Assembly: GCA_964474415.1 (NCBI GenBank)
Contig: CAYYSO010000004.1
Span: forward strand, 1-53,674
Direction: 5' to 3'
DNA: 53,674 nucleotides
Origin: Methylomarinum sp964474415
Lineage (GTDB): Bacteria > Pseudomonadota > Gammaproteobacteria > Methylococcales > Methylomonadaceae
The translations under genes were made by a program, and so were the position numbers. The notes under the pieces were generated by a model. The model was not told where the DNA came from. It saw only the letters and a program-made list of their open reading frames with translations, and did no database searches. Positions 24,754 through 32,341 of this stretch are shown piece after piece (within the stretch, counting starts at the first letter, position 1; each line of letters starts with the position of its first letter).

Positions 24754-25263
24754 TTATTTTGCAGCGAACGGATGCTCAGCAGTCGCTTTACCAGCAACAA
24801 CTTCAGCAGCAGTAGGAGAACCAGCTACAGCGCGTTCCAGTGCTTCTTTAGTTGCTTCGTAGTTGTATTGTTGAATTTTCGCGTCATCATCAGCCAGCCA
24901 ATGAATGAAAACACCAACAGATACAAACAGATCATCAGCTTCGTCAGCAGGAATTGTACCGTTTTCAACACAATCAGCAACAGCCATGGCAACACCACGT
25001 TGTGCAGGACCAAACATTTGTACAGCTTGCTTGGAACCTTTGATAGTAACTTTGTTGAACATAACAGTCGCAGGTTTAACCATCAGGTTAGGAGCAACAA
25101 CAGCCAACAGGCTGGAAAAACCATCTTTGTTATTGGTTAAGCAGTTTGCAAATGCAGACTCAGCCGCGGAACCACGAGGTCCGACCATTAAATCAATATG
25201 AGCAACTTCGTTACCTTCGCCAACCAAAGACTCGCCAACACGTAAATTGTTGATTTTAGCCAT
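24754..25263 (-). CDS. fae: Formaldehyde-activating enzyme
   Basis: Fae catalyses condensation of formaldehyde with tetrahydromethanopterin to methylene-H4MPT, the entry of the H4MPT-linked oxidation path in the cytoplasm. The 169 residues are full length. GEGNEVAHIDLMVGPRGS near 16-33 holds the catalytic histidine at about residue 22, and GPAQRGVAMAVADCVENGTIP lies near 85-105. The ATG has GGAGAG upstream. It has its own terminator, and a second terminator-like hairpin separates it from the upstream gene, so it is probably a monocistronic, strongly expressed gene. This is the clearest marker of methylotrophy here. Confidence 0.98.
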   Translation of the reverse strand: MAKINNLRVGESLVGEGNEVAHIDLMVGPRGSAAESAFANCLTNNKDGFSSLLAVVAPNLMVKPATVMFNKVTIKGSKQAVQMFGPAQRGVAMAVADCVENGTIPADEADDLFVSVGVFIHWLADDDAKIQQYNYEATKEALERAVAGSPTAAEVVAGKATAEHPFAAK

Positions 25264-25311
25264 TTTACTTTTCTCTCCAAAAGAATAAATAATTATGTAT
25301 AAGGATGAATC

Positions 25312-25334
25312 AAAAAATCGGCATCTATGATGCC
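25312..25334 (-). terminator. Hairpin terminator upstream of fae
   Basis: On the minus strand GGCATC-ATA-GATGCC is followed closely by GATTTTTTG. It lies between the CitG-like gene (stop at 25364) and fae (ATG at 25263). It probably ends the upstream operon, leaving about 48 bp for an independent fae promoter, which I could not define. Confidence 0.65.
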
Positions 25335-25363
25335 TTTATATTGGCAAATCCGTTTATGCCCAA

Positions 25364-26224
25364 TCAATAGATTTCTCTATTGACCAACTGCTCCAATAAA
25401 CATACCAGTACAGTTGCCACTGTCATATCGGCAGTCGTACCCGGATTGATGGCTTTTCCTTTAAACGCCTGATCAATGCTATGCAGCATAGGGATCAGCA
25501 ATTCAGGATTATCAGCCGTAGTCAATGCATTATGAACTTTAGTCATTTGCTCAGCGACCCAATCTGAGTACTGCGTACCATATTTTCGCTCAATATGACT
25601 GTCAGGATAGCGCGAAAGCAGAGCTGAAAATACAGATAGAGCAGCCCAGTTCCGATCACCAAATTTTGCGAAGCTAGAATTATACACGAAAAATGTAAAT
25701 TCAAAAATATCTTTGTAATAAGATGGAAATTGATAAGCAATTCGGTCTTTATGGGCAGCTATTCCCATAGCTTCGATCAATGTTACAGTGGCCTGTTGAT
25801 TGACATCTTCAGACTCTGAATCCCCAAGCCCACCCGGCGCCGCCAGTATGATTGCCTTAAAAACCCAATCGGCATCCTTGGAGCTAGTATTATTAAGCAA
25901 ACATTTCAGAGCGTCACGCAAAGATTGCCCTTTTTTTAAATCCACTGCCGCCTGCAGTAAAGGCGCACAGAGGAGAATAATCCCAAGATTAGTGTTACAG
26001 CCTACTGCTTCACGGGTCGCCTTCACCGCATAATAGATTTTTTCACCCACCGAATAATCAGGGTTAGTAATAGAAAAAGAACTAACGGTATAACTAATTC
26101 TAAAATCCTCTACAGTCATATCATGACCATCATTATAGACGCTGACATTACCGGGCTTAAAAGCTTGCAGTTCAACTTCGCACGCTTGTTCATAGAGATC
26201 AATAAGTTGTTGCTGTGTTATCAT
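25364..26224 (-). CDS. CitG-like (triphosphoribosyl-dephospho-CoA synthase family) protein of H4MPT cluster
   Basis: This 286-residue helical protein belongs to the CitG/MdcB family. That family joins ATP to dephospho-CoA with loss of adenine to make the prosthetic group of citrate or malonate lyases. Visible family segments are CEVELQAFKPGNVSVYNDGHDM near residues 15-36, CNTNLGIILLCAPL near 75-88, AAPGGLGDSES near 127-137 and GKAINPGTTADMTVATV near 256-272. No citrate or malonate lyase is present. Relatives are regular members of H4MPT clusters in methylotrophs, where the true substrate is unproven. The start overlaps the stop of the RimK-like gene by 4 bp (ATGA). Confidence 0.82.
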   Translation of the reverse strand: MITQQQLIDLYEQACEVELQAFKPGNVSVYNDGHDMTVEDFRISYTVSSFSITNPDYSVGEKIYYAVKATREAVGCNTNLGIILLCAPLLQAAVDLKKGQSLRDALKCLLNNTSSKDADWVFKAIILAAPGGLGDSESEDVNQQATVTLIEAMGIAAHKDRIAYQFPSYYKDIFEFTFFVYNSSFAKFGDRNWAALSVFSALLSRYPDSHIERKYGTQYSDWVAEQMTKVHNALTTADNPELLIPMLHSIDQAFKGKAINPGTTADMTVATVLVCLLEQLVNREIY

Positions 26225-27144
26225 GAGACCACTGCATTCAACCTGACCTCATTTCGATCAAGATAACGCCCAATAAGATCTTCGGCTAGATATTCAGCAA
26301 TGTTCATTCGACAAACACTTTCCAGTCCTTTCCATGCCGGGATACTGTTAACTTCAATAATATGGTAATGACCATTATTATCCTTAATGATATCAACACC
26401 TGCATAATCCATCTGCAAAGCGACCGTTGCTTTGACTGCCAGATCGGCTAACTCTGCCGTCAGGTCAATAGATTCACAAGAGGCGCCACGTGCAACATTA
26501 TTTAACCAGGACTTTCCACGCCTGCGCATCGCTGTCACAGCTTTGCCATTAACAACAAAAACCCGGGTGTCGGAAAATCCACTTCCCTCGCAATGAATAA
26601 ATCGTTGCAAATAATAAACACCTCGACTACTGGTCAGCCAAAACAAGTCTGTCATCTTTTCAATTCGCCGAATCCCTTCGCCCTGAGAGCCAAACAATGG
26701 CTTGCTGATCAAAAGATTGCCGGCTTTTAATTCACGCTCGGCAATGTCCAGCGCTTCTGCGCGATCCCTGACCACCCAGGTATGAGGTGTCGGCAAACCG
26801 GCATGATTCAGTAGAAAGCTGGTCATGCCTTTATCAACGCTCCGCTCAACCGCTCGCCCATCATTGTATACCGGAATACCTGCTATTTTTAAGGCATGCA
26901 AAACATCCAGATAAAACACCACTTCTTCCAGCGAACCGCCGGGCACACCCCGCACAAAAGCCGCATCAGGCATGGATGTATCGAATCCTGGAATCAACAC
27001 CGGCAGAGATTTATCCGCTTGAAGTTGAATACTGCATTCTGTCAGGGAAACATATTCCCCTGCATACCCTCGGTTGGCAAATGCCAGGCGCAATTGCTTA
27101 CCGTGCCAGCCGGGGTCATCTGTAAAAATAGCTATTCGGCCCAA
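26221..27144 (-). CDS. RimK-like ATP-grasp ligase of H4MPT cluster
   Basis: This 307-residue ATP-grasp enzyme is related to RimK and to the archaeal glutamate ligases MptN and CofF. It has a pre-ATP domain (MGRIAIFTDDPGWHGKQLR), the lysine motif LLISKPLFGSQGEGIRRI near 145-162, RVFVVNGKAVTAMRRRG near 193-209 and the metal site YHIIEVNSIPAWKGLES near 259-275. It likely adds glutamate to a pterin or furan cofactor. Methylofuran from methylotrophs carries a glutamate chain, so that is an attractive substrate. It is translationally linked to the CitG-like gene. A 259-bp gap with repeats separates it from mch. Confidence 0.8.
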   Translation of the reverse strand: MGRIAIFTDDPGWHGKQLRLAFANRGYAGEYVSLTECSIQLQADKSLPVLIPGFDTSMPDAAFVRGVPGGSLEEVVFYLDVLHALKIAGIPVYNDGRAVERSVDKGMTSFLLNHAGLPTPHTWVVRDRAEALDIAERELKAGNLLISKPLFGSQGEGIRRIEKMTDLFWLTSSRGVYYLQRFIHCEGSGFSDTRVFVVNGKAVTAMRRRGKSWLNNVARGASCESIDLTAELADLAVKATVALQMDYAGVDIIKDNNGHYHIIEVNSIPAWKGLESVCRMNIAEYLAEDLIGRYLDRNEVRLNAVVS

Positions 27145-27216
27145 TTGTAAAAAATATTAAATGTTGATTTAAAATAGAATTGTAGAATGAATAATATCCT
27201 TTCTGCAAAACAAGAA

Positions 27217-27232
27217 ACTAGTGCTGCACTAG
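27217..27232. repeat. 16-bp palindrome resembling the ends of the 53.4-kb inverted-repeat element
   Basis: ACTAGTGCTGCACTAG is nearly a perfect palindrome and shares 12 bp with the right end of the element at 53340-53450. It may be an excision remnant, or chance. Confidence 0.3.
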
Positions 27233-27300
27233 CCTATCAGGTTAGCTACGGCACCGCCATTAAGTTATAAGAAGGTGTTTTATTGGCTTTAGTTTTGGCA

Positions 27301-27345
27301 TAGATGTGGATGTATCCACACAGTACGAATGAATTCGCACCTACA
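27301..27345. repeat. Double-hairpin palindromic repeat, copy C
   Basis: Left hairpin GTGGAT-GT-ATCCAC (27306-27319) and right hairpin GTACGAAT-GA-ATTCGCAC (27323-27340, one mismatch) are flanked by TAGATG and CACCTACA. The layout matches copies A and B, though the left stem sequence differs while keeping its pairing. It lies downstream of mch on the minus strand. Confidence 0.7.
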
Positions 27346-27403
27346 TCCCACTCACATTTCTTAATGTAATGGCAATGAGATAACCACTGGAAAAAGCTTA
27401 CTA

Positions 27404-28387
27404 TCAGACGCCAAATGACTGATCCAATAATTCATTATCCAGTTTACCCGCACGAAAACTATTGCCCGATTCCACGGCTGTCACAATCACGCTGGCCGGA
27501 CTGAACAACATACCGTCAATTTTAAAGAAATCATAGTTACACGCTTTAAAAATTTCCGCAAACGGCTTGCCGTAATCTTTAGATGTAGAACTTGGCAGTT
27601 CCTTCGCCAGTTTTTCCGCCTCTTCATCACTGCCTTTGACAAAAATATGTACTTGGCCGGCAAATAAAATGGCATCATTGGTACGCCCCATGGCTTTAAC
27701 AAAATCCGGGTGCGGAGGACAAATCGGTGCACTGCCACTACCATCAACAATGTTTTCCAGCGGAAAATGCAATTCATGCGCTTTATGCATGGCCACTTCC
27801 AGCACACGCCCTACGACCTGTACACAACCTGCAAGACTGCTGGTGGGCGTCACGATAATGGTCAACTTATCTGCCAAAACCCCACAAGCTGAAGCGACCT
27901 TTTCAACGATTTCCAGCGGCGGAACAGAATCATTCTCAATCACCAATGCAACTTGTTCAGCACTATCGCGATAATCCAGTTCTTTATACAACTCTTCTAC
28001 CGGACCTGTTTCTCCGTCCTTGACTTTTGTTGCCATCGCACGCGCAGGTCCCGATCCCAATGCATAATATTTTTCATGCGATAAACTCCAGCCGGCATAT
28101 TGACTACCCAGACAAGCCAGAACCGGATTGCTGGCGTGCACATTAACGGTTAACGGCCAGTTTGCAGTATAAGGGCTTTGTGAAATAGACACGGTACCCA
28201 TACCACCTAGACAAATTTCGGTAATAATCCGCCCGGCTTCCAATCCACCGGGTACATTAATGCCGGCATCAATAATAGTGCAACCATTTTCCAGCTTTTG
28301 CACTTTGAGTCTTAACTTGTCTGCATTATCAACCAGTTCCTGAACCAATGGTTGAGTCAGTTTATTTACACTTGCTGTGTATTGCAT
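27404..28387 (-). CDS. mch: Methenyltetrahydromethanopterin cyclohydrolase
   Basis: Mch hydrolyses N5,N10-methenyl-H4MPT to N5-formyl-H4MPT, a central step in formaldehyde oxidation after Fae and MtdB. From the ATG at 28387 it has 327 residues (MQYTASVNKLTQPLVQELVD), the normal size. Conserved parts are INVPGGLEAGRIITEICLGGMGTV near 45-68, the ALGSGPARAM loop near 107-116 and the DGSGSAPICPPHPDF stretch near 220-234. The open frame extends 41 codons further but would overlap the preceding ATP-grasp gene, which stops 4 bp before this ATG. It is co-transcribed with that gene and probably with beta-RFAP synthase. Confidence 0.97.
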   Translation of the reverse strand: MQYTASVNKLTQPLVQELVDNADKLRLKVQKLENGCTIIDAGINVPGGLEAGRIITEICLGGMGTVSISQSPYTANWPLTVNVHASNPVLACLGSQYAGWSLSHEKYYALGSGPARAMATKVKDGETGPVEELYKELDYRDSAEQVALVIENDSVPPLEIVEKVASACGVLADKLTIIVTPTSSLAGCVQVVGRVLEVAMHKAHELHFPLENIVDGSGSAPICPPHPDFVKAMGRTNDAILFAGQVHIFVKGSDEEAEKLAKELPSSTSKDYGKPFAEIFKACNYDFFKIDGMLFSPASVIVTAVESGNSFRAGKLDNELLDQSFGV

Positions 28388-28391
28388 GATT

Positions 28392-29531
28392 TTAACTACC
28401 TGTTTGTAAAAAATATTCGATCTTCTGCTGTTTAAAATGCAATTTATCCATAACCTGCTGTACACTTTTTCCGCGAGCAATAATACTGCATATAGGGTCG
28501 TCTTTGCCAATTATTGACTCTGCCGAAGACCGATCCATAGCCCAATCAGGCCAATCCATACGACGCCCGATCTGTAATCCTGATTTCGCAAAAACTATTT
28601 TATAGGCGCGAACAAAAGCCGAATGATAAGTAATTCCATCCAATTTGCCTAAACAAGCTGTAAGATGGGCAATTATCACGGTTGCGTCATACAGTTGCAG
28701 ACTGGCTGTTGGCCTGGCATTGATTTCAAGCACATAACATTGCTGTCCCCGGAAAACAAAATCCAGACTATTCAAACCCTTTAATTGATAACTAGTTGCC
28801 AGTTTAGTAACCCAGTCAATCATCAGATTACAACAATCAATCGGCAAATCTGTCTCACTGATCACCCCGGAAAAAACAAACTCCTGCTCCGAAACGCCAT
28901 TCCTCATCAATTGACGTTGAAAACCCACAATACTTACCTTATCTTTGTCAGCCACAAATAAAACTGACAGTGATTCACCGTCTATGTAGCGTTGCCAATA
29001 CACCTGTTTGAGAGCGCCTTGTCCGGACGAATATCGACTGACACCCACACCGCCCTCTCCTTGCAACGGTTTAGTCAACCACCCAGACAGATCAGGCGGG
29101 GCAAAAAAAGATACCTCCGGGTAATCAATGCCCAATATCTCCAGTTGCTTAAAAAAACGAATCTTATCCTGAAGCGCACAAAAGGTAACGCTGTCATTTC
29201 CCAGCACAGTCAGGCAGCTTTCTAAAAACCGCACACTGGCACAGTATCTTTCAAATCCGCTACCATAAATAACATAATTCAACTGATGCCGACTCTGCAG
29301 TGTTTTAACCGGATTTATTATATTTTCCAGCGCCAGTGAAGATACTTGAATAAAATCACCTGCCAACTCACGGGTATCAAGATCAGCAAAGCAATCGATT
29401 ACCACGACTTCAATCCCTGCATCTCTCAAAAACTGCGCCAGCATCCGCCCGGACTTAGCGATAACCAGTATTTTGCCGAAAATATTATTTAATTTATCAT
29501 TCAACTCTAGTTTTTCGTTAGGGATTATCAA
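28392..29531 (-). CDS. ATP-grasp protein of H4MPT clusters (COG2232-type)
   Basis: This 379-residue ATP-grasp protein has a Rossmann-like N terminus (KILVIAKSGRMLAQFLRDAG near 20-40), the lysine region SGWLTKPLQGEGGVGVSRYS near 150-168 and the metal site QCYVLEINARPTASLQLYDA near 256-275. It resembles the COG2232 family, which recurs in H4MPT clusters of methylotrophs and in archaea and has no established reaction. It lies directly upstream of mch and 54 bp downstream of the beta-RFAP synthase gene, so it is part of one operon. It is a third, distinct ATP-grasp type in this locus. A glutamate- or amino-acid ligase role is inferred only. Confidence 0.75.
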   Translation of the reverse strand: MIIPNEKLELNDKLNNIFGKILVIAKSGRMLAQFLRDAGIEVVVIDCFADLDTRELAGDFIQVSSLALENIINPVKTLQSRHQLNYVIYGSGFERYCASVRFLESCLTVLGNDSVTFCALQDKIRFFKQLEILGIDYPEVSFFAPPDLSGWLTKPLQGEGGVGVSRYSSGQGALKQVYWQRYIDGESLSVLFVADKDKVSIVGFQRQLMRNGVSEQEFVFSGVISETDLPIDCCNLMIDWVTKLATSYQLKGLNSLDFVFRGQQCYVLEINARPTASLQLYDATVIIAHLTACLGKLDGITYHSAFVRAYKIVFAKSGLQIGRRMDWPDWAMDRSSAESIIGKDDPICSIIARGKSVQQVMDKLHFKQQKIEYFLQTGS

Positions 29532-29585
29532 GCGAAGCGCAAATAACGTAACCCGATCTATATTTTTTAGTTTTTGCCTATACGC

Positions 29586-30548
29586 CTATTCCAGAAAAAC
29601 ATTTGCACGACTATTGCGAGCGCTGGTAACAACAAAACTTAAATGCGAAGTTTCCGCATAGTGTTGCTGTAGCTGCTGCACTAAATCTTCAGCCCTTTCC
29701 GGACCTTCAATCGCACAAAAACCGGTGGGCCCCCATGATGTCTGTCCAATGGCAACAGCACCCTTCCGCTCTAGCCAGTCCATCGCCTCTGCCACTTCAG
29801 AACTGGTAAAAACGCCACCTTGAACAGAAGCAAAATGCTCGCCGACTGAACGTTGCAATTGGGTAATCACATCCCCGAATATTGCAATTTCCTGTTCAAC
29901 CACTGCGGGCAACCCTTGCATTAATAATAAATAACACAGTCGAGCCGCTTCCTGCTGTGGAAAAGGCGGTAGTTTCTTAAAAGCGCTGACTTCCTGCTTA
30001 CCGTGCAACCCTTGTCCGCGCTCATCAAATACCAGTATAAAACGCCAATGCTCGGGAATATCCATATGCACAATCATGGGCGGTGTTTTGGTATGCGCAC
30101 CGCGGCCACCATCAACAACCAAACCACCCTGCTCAAATACCCCTATACCAATGCCAGAACGCGCGCCTCTATCGGTTAACAGCGCAATTTCCCGGACACT
30201 CAGCCCCAGCCCGTAAAAAGCATTCAATGCTGATCCAATAGCCAACGACATCTGAGTACCAGAACCCAGGCCAATATGTTCAGGAATCGCTGATACAATA
30301 TCAATATCAAGCCGCTCGGATACATTCAGCGCCTTGCATAGAGTTTGCGTGCATTTCACCGCCCGTTCGGCAACAGGCCCGGTTACATTCAGTTGATTGG
30401 CTGCACGCATGGTAAGACGTGTACTTATTTCATTGAGAGCGACCCCGATACTACCAAAATAACGTCCTAAAGAGCCGCTTAAATCAATGAACCCCATATG
30501 AAGTCTTGCCGGTGCAACAACAGAGACTTTTGTGTGCTGATTTTTCAA
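29586..30548 (-). CDS. mptG: Beta-ribofuranosylaminobenzene 5'-phosphate synthase
   Basis: This enzyme joins p-aminobenzoate and phosphoribosyl pyrophosphate, releasing CO2 and pyrophosphate. It is the first committed step toward methanopterin. The 320 residues belong to the GHMP-kinase superfamily: the N terminus is VSVVAPARLHMGFIDLSGSL, the glycine loop is HIGLGSGTQMSLAIGSALNA near 91-110, and TSWGPTGFCAIEG lies near 269-281. The gene heads the group with the ATP-grasp gene and mch on the minus strand. PabB at 20.2 kb and PabC at 51.2 kb supply the substrate. Family assignment is strong. Confidence 0.92.
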   Translation of the reverse strand: MKNQHTKVSVVAPARLHMGFIDLSGSLGRYFGSIGVALNEISTRLTMRAANQLNVTGPVAERAVKCTQTLCKALNVSERLDIDIVSAIPEHIGLGSGTQMSLAIGSALNAFYGLGLSVREIALLTDRGARSGIGIGVFEQGGLVVDGGRGAHTKTPPMIVHMDIPEHWRFILVFDERGQGLHGKQEVSAFKKLPPFPQQEAARLCYLLLMQGLPAVVEQEIAIFGDVITQLQRSVGEHFASVQGGVFTSSEVAEAMDWLERKGAVAIGQTSWGPTGFCAIEGPERAEDLVQQLQQHYAETSHLSFVVTSARNSRANVFLE

Positions 30549-30736
30549 AATGTTAATCTATCTATCGAGCTTATGCGGCAAAAATAAAGCGCTTGATTAT
30601 ACATGATCACGAAACGCTAAAAATAAAAACATCACAATCCAGCGCCGCTTTGCGCTAAACCCTGCTCCCTGACCCCAGTGCCATTAAATTAATGATGTCA
30701 GGTATCCCATACGGGGCTACCCACGAACCTTGAATT

Positions 30737-31411
30737 TTAATGTTTCTCAATCACAGCTGCCAAAAGCATCAAATCATCAAAAATGAAATCGGCTTGCTTC
30801 ACTGCAACCAGATCCGGCGGTACAACGGAGGGAATAAACACTGAATGCGCCGGGGTTTTGGCGGCTGCGCTAATACCTGTCGACGAATCTTCCAAAATTA
30901 AACATTCTGAAATCTTCACCTGCAATAACGTAGCCGCTTTAAAAAAAATTTCCGGCGAGGGTTTTCCTTTAGTTACGCAATCGCGGCTGACGATAACTGG
31001 AAACGTTTTTTCCAGCCCGGCAAACTGTAAACATTCCTGTGCATTAGTTTTACGACTGTTCGTTGCCAAACAATAAGGAATCTGCCGTTTTTGTAAAACA
31101 GCGAGCATCGAAAAAAAACCTTTTTTAACGGCAATCCCTTGCTGTGTAACAGTTTCACGCCAATAAAATCCGCTCAACCGAGCAAATTCCCGGCAATCGA
31201 ATGATGTCCCACAATAAGCCTGTATTCGTTGTTCGACAGCTTGATAATGCAATCCTGACAACGACAAACAAAAATGCTCACTAAACTCATACCCCATTGC
31301 TTGAGCTGTCTTTTGCCAGGCAATAAAATAAGACTTTTCGGTATCCAGCACCAAACCATCCATGTCAAAAATAACGGCTGAAAATGCGGGTAAAGCCGGG
31401 GTATCAATCAA
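30737..31411 (-). CDS. HAD-superfamily phosphatase/phosphomutase-like hydrolase
   Basis: This is a 224-residue HAD hydrolase with a helical cap of the beta-phosphoglucomutase type. Motif I is VIFDMDGLVLDTE near residues 13-25, motif II is ATNSRKT near 115-121, the lysine motif is KGKPSPEIF near 146-154, and motif III is LILEDSSTGISAA near 169-181. The second aspartate of motif I is present, so phosphatase activity is likely. The substrate cannot be told. The start overlaps the nucleotidyltransferase-like gene by 8 bp, so the pair is co-translated. In the 188 bp after it, toward the beta-RFAP synthase gene, I see no gene. Confidence 0.85.
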   Translation of the reverse strand: MIDTPALPAFSAVIFDMDGLVLDTEKSYFIAWQKTAQAMGYEFSEHFCLSLSGLHYQAVEQRIQAYCGTSFDCREFARLSGFYWRETVTQQGIAVKKGFFSMLAVLQKRQIPYCLATNSRKTNAQECLQFAGLEKTFPVIVSRDCVTKGKPSPEIFFKAATLLQVKISECLILEDSSTGISAAAKTPAHSVFIPSVVPPDLVAVKQADFIFDDLMLLAAVIEKH

Positions 31412-32336
31412 TCTTTAAGACCTTAATATATTCGCCGTGGGCTTCACGCGTTGAACCAACAACAATCCGTTTTATCCCGGCAGCAGATATTTCCAGTTGT
31501 CCCGTCACTTCAATCATTTCCCCGCTTTTAGCCTGTCCGGTATAAGTCGCTGTAAAACAAATAACAGCCTGAATATCATCATGTTCGACCCAAAACACAG
31601 CCGGGTAATCAAAACCATGGAAATCATCCTTAACCCGGGTCTGAATTGTAATCATGCCTAACTTTGTGTTTTTCTCACTGTCTTGATAAATGTCATCAAC
31701 AATCATATTTAAATCAACCTTGCGTTGATTGATCATCACTTTGTTAAATTTACGCTGTTCATGCCAAATATATTCCGTTAACGTCAAATCACAATCACGT
31801 CTTTGATAAGACTCTAGCCATGCGCTGTCAGTTAAAGGCTGACAATCACCCTGGTTAATTAATGTTGCAACAATGGCTCTAGTCTGATGAAAAACACTCC
31901 TGCCATAAAAAACCAGATCAATATCAGACGCAGAATTCTGCGCCCCAATCAATAAAGACCCCGTGACCCCGACATTTTCCAGTTGCAAACCATTCCGGCT
32001 AAACTGGTCACAAAGAATCCGTAAGTCTTGTTCAACAGAATCTTTCGGTTTATTGTTTAATAATGTCACTAACCTGTGTTGAGGCTGATGATGTTTGGTA
32101 ATATCAGTGACTGCAACCGCATGCAATTCAGCATCCAGTATTGTTGAATAATACAGATATTGAGGATAATTTTTAGCCAGCAAATCATTGGCCTGCCCTG
32201 TTGAAACTTTTCGCCATTGGCCTTGCTCACGCACATAACGTAAAAAACACAAAACCCTGTTCGCTTCTATTCTTTCTGTAACGACTGCAAAAACAAGGCC
32301 TTCCCGGGTTTCAATGAAATCTTTGGCTCGATACAT
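31404..32336 (-). CDS. Nucleotidyltransferase-like protein
   Basis: This 310-residue protein has a polymerase-beta-type nucleotidyltransferase core: GVTGSLLIGAQNSASDIDLVFYG near 123-145 gives the GS and D-x-D metal-binding residues. An N-terminal region of about 110 residues (MYRAKDFIETREGLVFAVVT) and a C-terminal beta-rich region (GYDYPAVFW-like segment and VTGQLEISAAGIKRIVVGS) flank it. It resembles predicted nucleotidyltransferases shared with archaea, none with a known substrate that I recall. It is set between a receiver-GGDEF gene (5 bp away) and the HAD gene (8-bp overlap), which suggests a three-gene operon. Confidence 0.72.
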   Translation of the reverse strand: MYRAKDFIETREGLVFAVVTERIEANRVLCFLRYVREQGQWRKVSTGQANDLLAKNYPQYLYYSTILDAELHAVAVTDITKHHQPQHRLVTLLNNKPKDSVEQDLRILCDQFSRNGLQLENVGVTGSLLIGAQNSASDIDLVFYGRSVFHQTRAIVATLINQGDCQPLTDSAWLESYQRRDCDLTLTEYIWHEQRKFNKVMINQRKVDLNMIVDDIYQDSEKNTKLGMITIQTRVKDDFHGFDYPAVFWVEHDDIQAVICFTATYTGQAKSGEMIEVTGQLEISAAGIKRIVVGSTREAHGEYIKVLKID

Positions 32337-32341
32337 TCTGT

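Larger units (their letters stand above)
27145..27403. other. Intergenic region with palindromic repeats
   Basis: These 259 bp between mch and the RimK-like gene hold a short palindrome (27217-27232) and double-hairpin copy C (27301-27345). A promoter for the RimK-CitG pair may lie here but none is clear. Confidence 0.5.

Noticed and set aside
27404..28510. Longer mch reading frame
   Set aside because: The extension overlaps the ATP-grasp gene by about 120 bp and is not Mch-like. MQYTAS at 28387 is the usual start.
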